Shown one piece after another: positions 10,754-19,075 of a stretch of DNA of 64,000 nt. This stretch comes from Amycolatopsis sp. MtRt-6 (GTDB taxonomy: Bacteria > Actinomycetota > Actinomycetes > Mycobacteriales > Pseudonocardiaceae). The position numbers and the translations under genes are program-made. The stretch spans positions 434,001-498,000 of the forward strand of contig NZ_JADWPD010000002.1 of NCBI RefSeq assembly GCF_017308975.1, read 5' to 3'. The notes under the pieces are model-generated. The model was not told the origin of the DNA. It searched no databases and was given only the letters and a program-made list of their open reading frames with translations. How positions within the stretch are numbered: the stretch's first letter is position 1; every line of letters begins with the position of its first letter.

Positions 10754-11139
10754 ACCCGTGGACCGACCTCGGCCGCATCGACCTCGGCGACTCCCTGCTC
10801 GACCGGCAGATCACCGGCGAGGACGGCACGGTCGTCGGCAAGGTGGACGACCTCGAGCTCCGCGCGGAGGGCGGCACGTACGTCGTCGACGCGCTGCTGG
10901 TGGGCCCGGAGGCCCTCGCCGACCGCCTCGGCGGCCCGATCGGCGGCCTCCTGCGCCGGATCGGCCGCGGCTTCCGCGCCCGGGCCCCGCAGCGCATCCC
11001 GCTGACCGCGATCCGCCGCCTCGAACCGACGATCGTCGTGACGACGGCGGTCGCCCAGGCCACGGACAGCCCGTCGGAGGACTGGCTGCGCCGCCGCGTC
11101 ATCGGCCGCATCCCGGGAGCGGGCCGTGCGAGCCGGTGA
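10750..11139 (+). CDS. PRC-barrel-like small protein, first of a pair
   Basis: 129 aa, ATG overlapping the transporter stop (ATGA). The N-terminal 60 residues (DRQITGEDGTVVGKVDDLELR...YVVDALLVG) look like a PRC-barrel beta fold, followed by IPLTAIRRLEPTIVV. No signal peptide or membrane segment. PRC-barrel domains often bind partner proteins or sit beside membrane transporters; here coupling to the NRAMP-like gene suggests a cytoplasmic accessory role (inference). Confidence 0.65.
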   Translation: MNPWTDLGRIDLGDSLLDRQITGEDGTVVGKVDDLELRAEGGTYVVDALLVGPEALADRLGGPIGGLLRRIGRGFRARAPQRIPLTAIRRLEPTIVVTTAVAQATDSPSEDWLRRRVIGRIPGAGRASR

Positions 11140-11452
11140 GCTGATCGGCCGCCCGGTCCGCGACGCGACGGGCCGCGACCTCGGCGCGGTCCGCGAGATC
11201 CGCGCGGAGGTGGTCCCGAACGCGGACGGGATGCCGGAGCTGGTGGTGCGCGGGGTGATCGTGGGCCGCACGCGGGTGCGGTTGTTCGGGTACCAGCGCC
11301 ACGACCAGCGCGGGCCGGCGCCGCTGGTGGCGCTGATCCGCCGGCTGCACCGCCACAGCCGATACGTCGCCTGGGAAGACCTGGACGCGTCGGGACGGCA
11401 GGTGCTCGTGCGGCGGCCGTTCGCCGAGCTGGATCCGCTCGACCAGCTCTGA
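11126..11452 (+). CDS. PRC-barrel-like small protein, second of a pair
   Basis: 108 aa from GTG inside the end of the preceding gene (14-bp overlap). GELIGRPVRDATGRDLGAVREIRAEV matches the PRC-barrel beta-strand pattern, followed by VVRGVIVGRTRVRLFGY and a basic segment. It is the last gene of the 9099-11452 operon and converges on the STAS gene with only 10 bp between stops. The pair of PRC-like proteins may form one heteromeric barrel (inference). Confidence 0.65.
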   Translation: MRAGELIGRPVRDATGRDLGAVREIRAEVVPNADGMPELVVRGVIVGRTRVRLFGYQRHDQRGPAPLVALIRRLHRHSRYVAWEDLDASGRQVLVRRPFAELDPLDQL

Positions 11453-11462
11453 GCGGACGGTG

Positions 11463-11888
11463 TCAGCTCTGGCCGGGGATCTCCGTCGCGCGTTCCCAGC
11501 CCGAGGGCAGGCGGCTGACGTTGAGCGCGTGGTCGAGCCCGCTGGCCGACAACGCCCGGCGCACCACCCGGTTGTCGCCCGTCACGATGCGCAACGTCGC
11601 GTTCTCGCGGACCACCCTGGCCTGGATGCCGCCCAGCGCGGCGAGGCCGGCTCCGTCGAGGAAGTCCACCCCGGACAGGTCGAGCACCAGGACCGGGAAC
11701 CTGCGGTGCGCCCACGTGCTCAGCGCCGACCGCACCTGGGGCGCGCTGTCCGCGTCGAGCGCGCCGCGGATGCGGACCATGACCGCGCCGAAGTACGGGC
11801 GGATGACCTGGATGTCGAACGCACTGCGCTCTTCGCGCTTCGACGGCGCTACGGGGATCGCCGTCGCGGGGGGCTGGACGACTAACAT
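11463..11888 (-). CDS. STAS-domain anti-sigma factor antagonist
   Basis: 141 aa from ATG 11888, chosen because GAGG lies about 9 nt upstream; ATG 11903 would add 5 residues. The core (about 25-130) is a STAS fold with FDIQVIRPYFGAVMVRIRGALD and LVLDLSGVDFLDGAGLAALGG; the Ser/Thr switch position of SpoIIAA-like proteins seems to be replaced by Asp/Gly in DGAG, so regulation by phosphorylation is uncertain. It probably controls a SigB/SigF-type sigma factor with an anti-sigma kinase such as the one at 7558-8490. Confidence 0.82.
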   Translation of the reverse strand: MLVVQPPATAIPVAPSKREERSAFDIQVIRPYFGAVMVRIRGALDADSAPQVRSALSTWAHRRFPVLVLDLSGVDFLDGAGLAALGGIQARVVRENATLRIVTGDNRVVRRALSASGLDHALNVSRLPSGWERATEIPGQS

Positions 11889-12167
11889 TCTTCCACGCCT
11901 CATTCGCAGATGACGTGACGAGCGGGCCGTTGTCGACCGGCCCGCTCGGTCGCTGGCAGGGGGTCGCTGGCAAGTCGGGGGACGGGTGCTGCTGAACCGC
12001 ACTTCGCAGCGTAGTCCTTGATCCGAACGGCGCAACCCCGCCAACGGCCGAACCCGGCACCTCCGCACGCGGCCCGCACGCACGCGACTCAAACCACCCA
12101 TCCGGGTGAATCGCCCGCTTCCGTCCACATCGGACCCCGGCCGCAGCGGGCGCACCGCCGCGGCCTC

Positions 12168-12197
12168 TTGACACGGACGGGCGCCTCGCCGCATCCT
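12168..12197 (+). promoter_or_regulatory. Promoter candidate for the aromatic-catabolic operon
   Basis: A consensus -35 TTGACA at 12168-12173 is followed after 18 nt by CATCCT (12192-12197), a weak -10. The start point would then fall inside the palindrome at 12203-12223. The rest of the 360-bp gap before the aldehyde dehydrogenase holds no gene that I can support. Confidence 0.45.
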
Positions 12198-12202
12198 GGA
12201 AT

Positions 12203-12223
12203 TATCTCAGGGTTCCTGATATA
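12203..12223. promoter_or_regulatory. Palindromic operator candidate
   Basis: Two 9-bp arms, tatctcagg and cctgatata, around a 3-nt centre form a near-perfect palindrome (8 of 9 pairs). It lies where transcription from the TTGACA promoter would begin, 26 bp before the aldehyde dehydrogenase ATG. The size and position suit a MarR, GntR or TetR repressor, but no regulator gene is adjacent. Confidence 0.55.
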
Positions 12224-12248
12224 CCGTCGCTCAGTGAGGAGTCGGCCG

Positions 12249-13721
12249 ATGACCGCAGTGGAGGAGCGTCCGGGCACCCGGCCACGCCCGGACGTCGCAC
12301 CGGGCCGGCTGTTCATCGGCGGCCGGTGGGCCGAGACCGACGGCCGCTTCGACGCCGTGGACCCGGCCACCGGCCGCACCCTCACCTCCCTCGCGCGCGC
12401 GAGCGCCGCCGACGTCGACGCCGCGGTGGCCGCGGCCCGGCAGGCGTTCGACGGCTGGGCCGCGACGCCGGGCCGGGAGCGGGCCCGGGTGCTGCACCGG
12501 GTCGCGGACCTGGTGCGGGCCCGCGCCGACGAGATCGCCGCCCTCGAGAGCGCCGACGTCGGCAAGCCGATCTCGCTGTGCCGGGCGGTCGACGTCGAGA
12601 CCGTCGCCGAGCAGTACGAGTACTACTCGGCTCTCGCGCAGGGCGTGGACGGCGCGACGCGGCAGATCCCCATCCCCTCGCACGCCTACACCCGCCGCGA
12701 ACCGCTCGGCGTGGTCGCCGCGATCACGCCGTTCAACTTCCCGCTGATCCTGTCCACCTCGAAGATCGCGCCCGCGCTGGCCGCCGGGAACGCCGTGGTG
12801 CACAAGCCGGCCGAGGACACCTCGCTCAGCGCGCTGCTGATGGCCGAGCTGCTCGCCGAGGCCGGCGTGCCCGACGGCGTGCTCAACGTCGTCACCGGCT
12901 TCGGCTCGGAGATCGGCGAAGCCCTGCTGAGCCATCCCGGCGTGGACAAGATCGCGTTCACCGGCTCGACCGCGGTGGGCCGGCACGCGGCGAGCGTGGC
13001 CGGCGAGCACCTCAAGCCGGTCACCCTGGAGCTGGGCGGCAACGCGGCGCACATCGTGTTCGAGGACGCCGACGTCGAGCAGGCGGTCGCCACGGCGATC
13101 AAGGCGTTCGTGTTCAACACCGGCCAGTTCTGCATGGGCGGGCCCCGGCTGCTCGTCGCCGACGCGCTGTACGACACGGTCCTGGGCGCGCTCGCCGAAG
13201 CCGTGCCGCACGTGCCGGTCGGCGACCCGTTCGACCCCGCGACCGTGGTCGGCCCGATGGCGGGCGAACGGCACCGGGCGAAGGTGGAGCAGTACGTCGA
13301 GCAGGCCCGCGCCGACGGCGGCCGGATCGTCACCGGCGGCGGCCGGCCGGACATCGAGGGCGGGTTCTTCTTCCAGCCCACCGTGATCGCGGACCTGCCG
13401 GCGGACTCCCGCGTGATCCGGGAAGAGATCTTCGGGCCCGTCCTGACCGTGCAGCGCTTCACGTCCGAAGACGAAGCGGTCGCGCTCGCCAACAGCACGC
13501 CCTACGGCCTCGCGGCCGGGCTGCAGACGACGAACCTCGCCCGCGCGCACCGCGTCGCCGCGCGGCTGCAGGCCGGGATCGTCTGGGTCAACGACTGGGC
13601 GATGCTCGACCCCGCGATCCCCTTCGGTGGCGTCAAGGACTCCGGCTTCGGCCGCGAATACGGCCCCGAATCGCTCGACGCCTACACGCGCACGAAGTCC
13701 GTCGTCATCTCCCTCGCCTGA
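12249..13721 (+). CDS. NAD(P)-dependent aldehyde dehydrogenase
   Basis: 490 aa, standard ALDH length. Cofactor and catalytic motifs are present: ITPFNFP, FTGSTAVG, the general-base Glu in LELGGN and the nucleophile Cys295 in NTGQFCMGG, plus EEIFGPV near the C-terminus. First gene of a seven-gene operon; the benzyl-alcohol-type dehydrogenase follows 20 bp later. With it, this enzyme would oxidise an aryl or allylic aldehyde, for example coniferyl or benzaldehyde-type, to the acid that is then activated by the CoA ligase. The substrate assignment is inference. Confidence 0.93.
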   Translation: MTAVEERPGTRPRPDVAPGRLFIGGRWAETDGRFDAVDPATGRTLTSLARASAADVDAAVAAARQAFDGWAATPGRERARVLHRVADLVRARADEIAALESADVGKPISLCRAVDVETVAEQYEYYSALAQGVDGATRQIPIPSHAYTRREPLGVVAAITPFNFPLILSTSKIAPALAAGNAVVHKPAEDTSLSALLMAELLAEAGVPDGVLNVVTGFGSEIGEALLSHPGVDKIAFTGSTAVGRHAASVAGEHLKPVTLELGGNAAHIVFEDADVEQAVATAIKAFVFNTGQFCMGGPRLLVADALYDTVLGALAEAVPHVPVGDPFDPATVVGPMAGERHRAKVEQYVEQARADGGRIVTGGGRPDIEGGFFFQPTVIADLPADSRVIREEIFGPVLTVQRFTSEDEAVALANSTPYGLAAGLQTTNLARAHRVAARLQAGIVWVNDWAMLDPAIPFGGVKDSGFGREYGPESLDAYTRTKSVVISLA

Positions 13722-13741
13722 GCCCACCCAGGAGAAGCCCC

Positions 13742-14845
13742 ATGCCCACCACCACCGCGGCCGTCGTGGAGTCCGCCGGAGCCGGGTTCACCCTCGGTGA
13801 AGTGGCCCTCGACGAGCTTCGCCCGGACGAGGTCCGGGTCCGGATCGTCGCCACCGGCGTCTGCCACACCGACCTCGGCGTCGCCGCCGGCGCCCTGCCG
13901 TTCCCGCTGCCCGGCGTGCTCGGCCACGAAGGCGCCGGGATCGTCGAAGAGACCGGCTCGGCGGTCACCCGGGTGCGGACCGGCGACCGGGTCCTGCTCA
14001 GCTACACCTCCTGCGGCCGCTGCGCGAACTGCCGCGACGGCCACCCCGCCTACTGCGAGACGTGGCTGCCCGCCAACCTGCTCGGCGGGCAACGCCCGGA
14101 CGGCACCACCCCGATCTCCCGCGACGGCACCCCGATCGGCGGGCACTTCTTCGGCCAGTCCAGCTTCGCCGGGCACGCCGTCGCCGACGAACGCAGCGTC
14201 GTCAAGGTCGCCGCCGACGCGCCGCTGGACCTGCTCGCCCCGCTCGGCTGCGGCATCATGACCGGCGCCGGCGCCGTCTGGAACGTCCTCGCGCCGCGAC
14301 CGGGCGCCACGCTGCTGGTCACCGGCGCGGGCGCGGTCGGCCTGTCCGCGGTGATGGCCGCCCGGCTGACCCCGGCGACCCGGATCATCGCCGTCGACCG
14401 CGTGGCAGGACGGTTGGCGTTGGCCCGCGAACTCGGCGCCACCGACACGATCGACACCAGCGGCGAGGACCTCGCCGAGGCGGTCGGGAAGCTGACCGGC
14501 GGCCGCGGTGTCGACGGCGTCGTCGAGACCACCGGCAACGCCGGCGTCCTGGGCACGGCGATCGGCGCGCTGGCCGCCCGCGGGACCGCGGTCGTCGTCG
14601 GCGCGCCCGCGTTCGGCACCGAGGTGGGCGTGGACGTCAACTTCCTGCTGCCCGGACGGCACGTCGTCGGCCTGACCATGGGTGACGCGGACACGCAAGC
14701 GCTGGTGCCGACCCTGGCCGAGCTGGTCGCCGCGGGCCGGTTCCCGCTGGAAAAGCTGGTCACGCACTACGAGTTCGGGCAGATTCAGCAGGCAGTGGAC
14801 GACATGCTCGCCGGCACGACGATCAAGCCGGTGCTCCGCTGGTGA
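13742..14845 (+). CDS. Zinc aryl-alcohol dehydrogenase (XylB-like)
   Basis: 367 aa, AGGAGAA 8 nt before ATG. MDR family with catalytic-zinc motif ATGVCHTDL and GHEGAGIV, the structural-zinc cysteine cluster SYTSCGRCANCRDGHPAYC, and a Rossmann GAGAVGLSAVMAA. The strings FFGQSSFA and PLGCGIMTGAG strongly resemble benzyl alcohol dehydrogenases such as XylB. It would oxidise an aromatic or cinnamyl-type alcohol to the aldehyde used by the preceding gene. The stop overlaps the leader of the CoA ligase gene, so the operon continues. Confidence 0.9.
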   Translation: MPTTTAAVVESAGAGFTLGEVALDELRPDEVRVRIVATGVCHTDLGVAAGALPFPLPGVLGHEGAGIVEETGSAVTRVRTGDRVLLSYTSCGRCANCRDGHPAYCETWLPANLLGGQRPDGTTPISRDGTPIGGHFFGQSSFAGHAVADERSVVKVAADAPLDLLAPLGCGIMTGAGAVWNVLAPRPGATLLVTGAGAVGLSAVMAARLTPATRIIAVDRVAGRLALARELGATDTIDTSGEDLAEAVGKLTGGRGVDGVVETTGNAGVLGTAIGALAARGTAVVVGAPAFGTEVGVDVNFLLPGRHVVGLTMGDADTQALVPTLAELVAAGRFPLEKLVTHYEFGQIQQAVDDMLAGTTIKPVLRW

Positions 14846-14856
14846 AGGAGGAAACC

Positions 14857-16383
14857 GTGAACCGGCCCGATTTCGGCCTGGGCAGCTGGCCCGCGCGGCG
14901 CGCCCGGATCTCCCCGGACCGCACCGCGCTGGTCGAACACGGCCGATCGCTCACCTACGCCGGGCTCGCCGAGCGGGTGGAAAGACTCGCCGGCGCGCTG
15001 ACCCGGCGCGGCGTGCGGCCGGGCGACCGCGTGGCCTACCTGGGTGTCAACGCCATCACGGTGTTCGAGACGCTCTTCGCCACCGCCCGCTGCGGCGCGA
15101 TCTTCGTCCCGCTCAACTACCGGCTCTCCCCCACCGAGATCCGGTACATGCTCGACGACAGCGGCGCGTCGGTCCTCGTGCACAGCGCGGACACCGCCGC
15201 CCTGGTGGCGACGGCCGGTGCGCTGCCGGACGGCGCCGTCATCGCGACCGAGGGGGACTTCGAAGCGGAGATCGCCGAGGCCGGGCCGGCGCCGGACACC
15301 CCGGTCCGGCTGGAGGACCCGTGCCTGCTGCTCTACACCTCCGGCACCACCGGACGGCCGAAGGCGGCGGTCCTCACCCACGGCAACCTCACCTGGAACA
15401 CCGTCAACCAGCTCGCCCACCTCGACGTCCTGGGCACCGACAAGGCGCTGTGCATCGCGCCGCTGTTCCACTGCGTCGGGCTGGGCCAGATCACGCTGCC
15501 GACGCTGTTCAAGGGCGGCAGCGTCGAGCCGGTGGCCAAGTTCGACCCGGGCACCATCCTCGCCCGGATCGGCGAAGCCGGGATCACGAGCTTCTCGGCG
15601 GTCCCCACCATGCTCGAGATGATGTGGCGGCACGAGGCCTGGGACAGCACGGACCTGAGCTCGCTGACCTGCGTGCTCTACGGCGGCTCGCCGGTGGCCG
15701 AACGCGTCGCGCAGGCGTGGCTCGACCGCGGCGTGAAGCTCCTGCAGGGCTACGGCATGACCGAAGCCGCCCCGGGCGTCTCGATGGCCACCCACGAGGG
15801 CACGCTCGACCACCCGGTCGCCGCCGGCGTGCCGCACTTCTTCACCGACGTCGCCGCGCTCGGCCCCGGCCTCACCCCGCAGCCGCTCGACGGGACCCCG
15901 GCCGAGCTGCTCGTGCGCGGCCCGCACGTCTTCGACGGGTACTGGAACCGGCCCGAGGAATCGAAGGCGAGTTTCGTCGACGACGGCTGGTTCCGCACCG
16001 GGGACGTCGTCCGCGTCGACGACGACGGCTGGGCGCACGTCGTCGACCGGGTCAAGGACATGATCATCTCCGGCGGGGAAAACGTGTACCCGGCCGAGAT
16101 CGAAGCGGTCGCCGTCCGGCTCGACGAAGTCGACGCCTGCGCCGTCGTCGGCGTGCCCGACGAGCGCTGGGGCGAAGCCGGCGCGGCCTTCGTCGTGCTC
16201 CGGCCCGGGGCACAGCTGGACGAACCACAGTTCCGCGCCCACCTCGAACAGCACTTGGCGCGCTACAAGATCCCCAAGCACGTGCTGTTCACCGACACCT
16301 TGCCCCGCAACGCCACCGGCAAGATCCGCCGCGTCGACCTGCGCACGCTGGCCGCCGAAACCTTCACGAACGGACCCGCATGA
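14857..16383 (+). CDS. Acyl/aryl-CoA ligase (ANL superfamily)
   Basis: 508 aa from GTG 14857, preceded by a strong AAGGAGG at 14845-14851; GTG 14842 is less likely. ANL motifs: LLYTSGTTGRPKAAVLTH (A3), YGMTEAAPG (A5), GWFRTGDVV (A7), and the C-terminal catalytic Lys in PRNATGKIRR. It makes an acyl-CoA from a carboxylic acid and ATP. In this context the acid is probably a hydroxycinnamate or related side chain, as in the cou and phd pathways of rhodococci and corynebacteria; a medium-chain fatty acid cannot be excluded. Confidence 0.9.
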   Translation: MNRPDFGLGSWPARRARISPDRTALVEHGRSLTYAGLAERVERLAGALTRRGVRPGDRVAYLGVNAITVFETLFATARCGAIFVPLNYRLSPTEIRYMLDDSGASVLVHSADTAALVATAGALPDGAVIATEGDFEAEIAEAGPAPDTPVRLEDPCLLLYTSGTTGRPKAAVLTHGNLTWNTVNQLAHLDVLGTDKALCIAPLFHCVGLGQITLPTLFKGGSVEPVAKFDPGTILARIGEAGITSFSAVPTMLEMMWRHEAWDSTDLSSLTCVLYGGSPVAERVAQAWLDRGVKLLQGYGMTEAAPGVSMATHEGTLDHPVAAGVPHFFTDVAALGPGLTPQPLDGTPAELLVRGPHVFDGYWNRPEESKASFVDDGWFRTGDVVRVDDDGWAHVVDRVKDMIISGGENVYPAEIEAVAVRLDEVDACAVVGVPDERWGEAGAAFVVLRPGAQLDEPQFRAHLEQHLARYKIPKHVLFTDTLPRNATGKIRRVDLRTLAAETFTNGPA

Positions 16384-17156
16384 CCACGCCTCTGCTGCCC
16401 CCTTCGCTGCGCCTGGAGCTGCGGGACGACATCGCCGTGCTGTGGCTGGCCCGTCCCGAAAAGCGCAACGCCCTCGACGACGCGACCGTGCTCGGCATCG
16501 AGTCGTTCTTCGGCAGCCCGCCGCCGGGCGTCAAGGCCGTCGTGCTCGACGCCGTCGGCGACCACTTCTCCGCCGGGCTCGACCTGTCCGAGCTCACCGA
16601 GCGCGACGCGTTCGAGGGCCTGGAGCACTCGATGATGTGGCACCGCGCCTTCGAGCGGCTCGAACGCGGGCGGGTCCCGGTGGTCGCCGTGCTCAAGGGC
16701 GCGGTCGTCGGCGGCGGCCTGGAACTGGCGGCCGCCGCGCACATCCGCGTCGCCGAGCCGTCGGCGTTCTACGCGCTGCCGGAGGGGCAGCGCGGGCTGT
16801 TCGTCGGCGGCGGCGCGTCGGTGCGGGTGCCGCGGCTGATCGGCGCGCACCGGATGGCCGACATGATGCTCACCGGCCGGGTGCTCGACGCCGACGAGGG
16901 CCACGCCGCCGGGCTGTCGCACTACCGCGTAGACAACGGCCTGGAGCACGCGATCGGCCTAGCCCGCAAGATCGCCTCGAACTCGCCGATCACGAACTTC
17001 GCCGTCCTGCAGGCCCTGCCCCGGATCGCGGAGGCCAACCCGGCCGAGGGCTACCTGATGGAGGCGCTGATGGCCGCGGTGGCCGGCGGGAGCGCCGAGG
17101 CGAAGGAACGCATGCAGGCGTTCCTCGAAAAGCGGGCCGGGAAGGTCGGCCGATGA
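16380..17156 (+). CDS. Enoyl-CoA hydratase/isomerase (crotonase family)
   Basis: 258 aa, ATGA overlap with the ligase. The oxyanion-hole segments HFSAGLDL and VVGGGLELAAAA are present, and both catalytic Glu positions of hydratases can be placed (GGLEL and ALPEGQRGL). It would hydrate the alpha,beta double bond of a cinnamoyl-type CoA thioester. The C-terminus (AKERMQAFLEKRAGK) is typical of the family. Confidence 0.9.
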   Translation: MTTPLLPPSLRLELRDDIAVLWLARPEKRNALDDATVLGIESFFGSPPPGVKAVVLDAVGDHFSAGLDLSELTERDAFEGLEHSMMWHRAFERLERGRVPVVAVLKGAVVGGGLELAAAAHIRVAEPSAFYALPEGQRGLFVGGGASVRVPRLIGAHRMADMMLTGRVLDADEGHAAGLSHYRVDNGLEHAIGLARKIASNSPITNFAVLQALPRIAEANPAEGYLMEALMAAVAGGSAEAKERMQAFLEKRAGKVGR

Positions 17157-19075
17157 TCCTGCGCCCGGTCGCGCCCGACGTCCGCGAGACCACCGAGATC
17201 GGCCGGTACCTGCGGTGGCTCGAAGCCCGCGGGTACTTCTTCGACGGGTATGCGGAGCTGCACCGGTGGTCGGTGACCGACCTCGACGGCTTCTGGTCCT
17301 CGATCGTGGACTTCTTCGGCGTCCGCCTGCACACCCCGGCCACCGCGGTGGTGCCCGACCGCCGGATGCCGGGCACCGAGTGGTTCCCGGGCGCGACCCT
17401 CAACTACGCCGAGCACGCCCTCGGCCACGGGCCCGACGACGCGGCCGCGGTCATCGCCTACTCGCAGACGCGGGAGCGCACCGAGCTGACCTGGGGGCAG
17501 CTGCGCGACCAGGTCGCGCGCGCCCGCGCGGGACTGGCCCGGCTCGGCGTCGGCCGCGGCGACCGTGTCGTGGCCTACCTGCCGAATATCCCGGAAGCCG
17601 TGGTCGCCTACCTCGCGGTCGCGAGCCTGGGCGCGATCTGGGCCTCCTGCGCCCCGGAGTTCGGCGCCCGGTCGGTCGTCGACCGCTTCGGCCAGATCGA
17701 GCCGCGGGTGCTGCTGACCGTGTCCGGCTACCGCTACGGCACCAAGGACGTCGACCGCCGCGCCGAGGTCGCCGAGATCCGCGCGGGCCTGCCCACCGCC
17801 GAGCACGTCGTGCACGTGCCCTACGGCGGCCACGACCTGCCCGGCACGCTCACGTGGGACGACCTGCTCACCGAAAGCAAGCCGGGGTTCGAGCCGGTCG
17901 CCTTCGCGCACCCGCTGTGCGTGCTGTTCTCCTCCGGCACCACCGGCAAGCCGAAGGCGATCGTGCACGGCCACGGCGGGATCCTGCTGGAGCACCTCAA
18001 GAACCACGGCCTCAGCTGGGACCTGCGCGCGGGCGACCGGATCCTGTGGTTCTCCACCACCGCCTGGATGATGTGGAACGCGCTGGTGTCGGGGCTGCTC
18101 ACCGGCGCGTCGATCGTGCTGGTCGACGGCAACCCGCTGCACCCGGACCTGGCCTGGCAGTGGCGGCTGGCCGCGGAAACGCGGGCGACGCTGATGGGCG
18201 CGAGCCCGGGATTCCTGATGGCGTGCCGGAAAGCGGGCCTCGACCCGGCCGCCGAGCACGACCTCTCCGCGCTGCGGCAGCTCGGCGCGGCCGGCAGCCC
18301 GCTGCCCGCCGAAGGCTTCCACTGGGTGCACGAGAAGTTCCCGGGCGTCCTGCTCAACGTCGGCAGCGGCGGCACGGACGTGTGCAGCGGCATCGTCCAG
18401 GGCGGCCCGCTGCAGCCGGTCGTGGCGGGCGAGATCTCCGGCCCCTGCCTCGGCGTCGACGCCCAGGCGTTCGACGAACACGGCGCCCGGGTCGTCGGCG
18501 AACTGGGCGAGCTGGTGATCACCGCCCCGATGCCGTCGATGCCGGTGGGGTTCTGGGGCGACGACTCGGGCGAGCGCTACCGCGAGACGTACTTCTCGAC
18601 CTACCCCGGGATCTGGCGGCACGGCGACTGGATCCGGTTCTCGCCCGAGGGCGGCTGCGTCATCGCCGGCCGCTCGGACGCCACCCTCAACCGCGGCGGC
18701 GTCCGGCTGGGCACCGCCGAGTTCTACGCCGTCGTCGAGGAACTGCCGGAGATCGAGGACTCCCTCGTCGTGCACCTCGAAGACCCGGCGGGCGGCAACG
18801 GCGACCTCCGGCTGTTCGTGGCGCTGCGCAACGGTTTCTCGCTCGACGACTCCTTGCGCGGCAAGATCGCCTCGGCGTTGCGGACCGCGTTGTCGCCGCG
18901 GCACGTGCCGGACGCGATCACCGCCGTCCCGGCGATCCCCCGCAACCGCACCGGGAAGAAACTGGAGCTGCCGGTGAAGAAACTGCTCCGCGGCGCGCCG
19001 GCCGACGACGTCGTCGGCCGGGACGTGCTGGCCGATCCGGCGGCGCTCGACGCCTTCCTCGGGGAGCGGGCATGA
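17153..19075 (+). CDS. Acetoacetyl-CoA synthetase-like acyl-CoA ligase
   Basis: 640 aa, ATGA overlap with the hydratase. N-terminal domain YFFDGYAELHRWSVTDLDGFWSSIVDFF and W-F-P-G-A-T-LNYAEHAL are typical of acetoacetate-CoA ligases and their relatives; ATP motif FSSGTTGKPKAIVHGHGG, and C-terminal RNRTGKKLELPVKKLL. In this operon it could activate a beta-keto acid released after side-chain oxidation, or the growth substrate itself, since the family also accepts other keto acids. Two ANL ligases in one operon is notable. Confidence 0.88.
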   Translation: MILRPVAPDVRETTEIGRYLRWLEARGYFFDGYAELHRWSVTDLDGFWSSIVDFFGVRLHTPATAVVPDRRMPGTEWFPGATLNYAEHALGHGPDDAAAVIAYSQTRERTELTWGQLRDQVARARAGLARLGVGRGDRVVAYLPNIPEAVVAYLAVASLGAIWASCAPEFGARSVVDRFGQIEPRVLLTVSGYRYGTKDVDRRAEVAEIRAGLPTAEHVVHVPYGGHDLPGTLTWDDLLTESKPGFEPVAFAHPLCVLFSSGTTGKPKAIVHGHGGILLEHLKNHGLSWDLRAGDRILWFSTTAWMMWNALVSGLLTGASIVLVDGNPLHPDLAWQWRLAAETRATLMGASPGFLMACRKAGLDPAAEHDLSALRQLGAAGSPLPAEGFHWVHEKFPGVLLNVGSGGTDVCSGIVQGGPLQPVVAGEISGPCLGVDAQAFDEHGARVVGELGELVITAPMPSMPVGFWGDDSGERYRETYFSTYPGIWRHGDWIRFSPEGGCVIAGRSDATLNRGGVRLGTAEFYAVVEELPEIEDSLVVHLEDPAGGNGDLRLFVALRNGFSLDDSLRGKIASALRTALSPRHVPDAITAVPAIPRNRTGKKLELPVKKLLRGAPADDVVGRDVLADPAALDAFLGERA

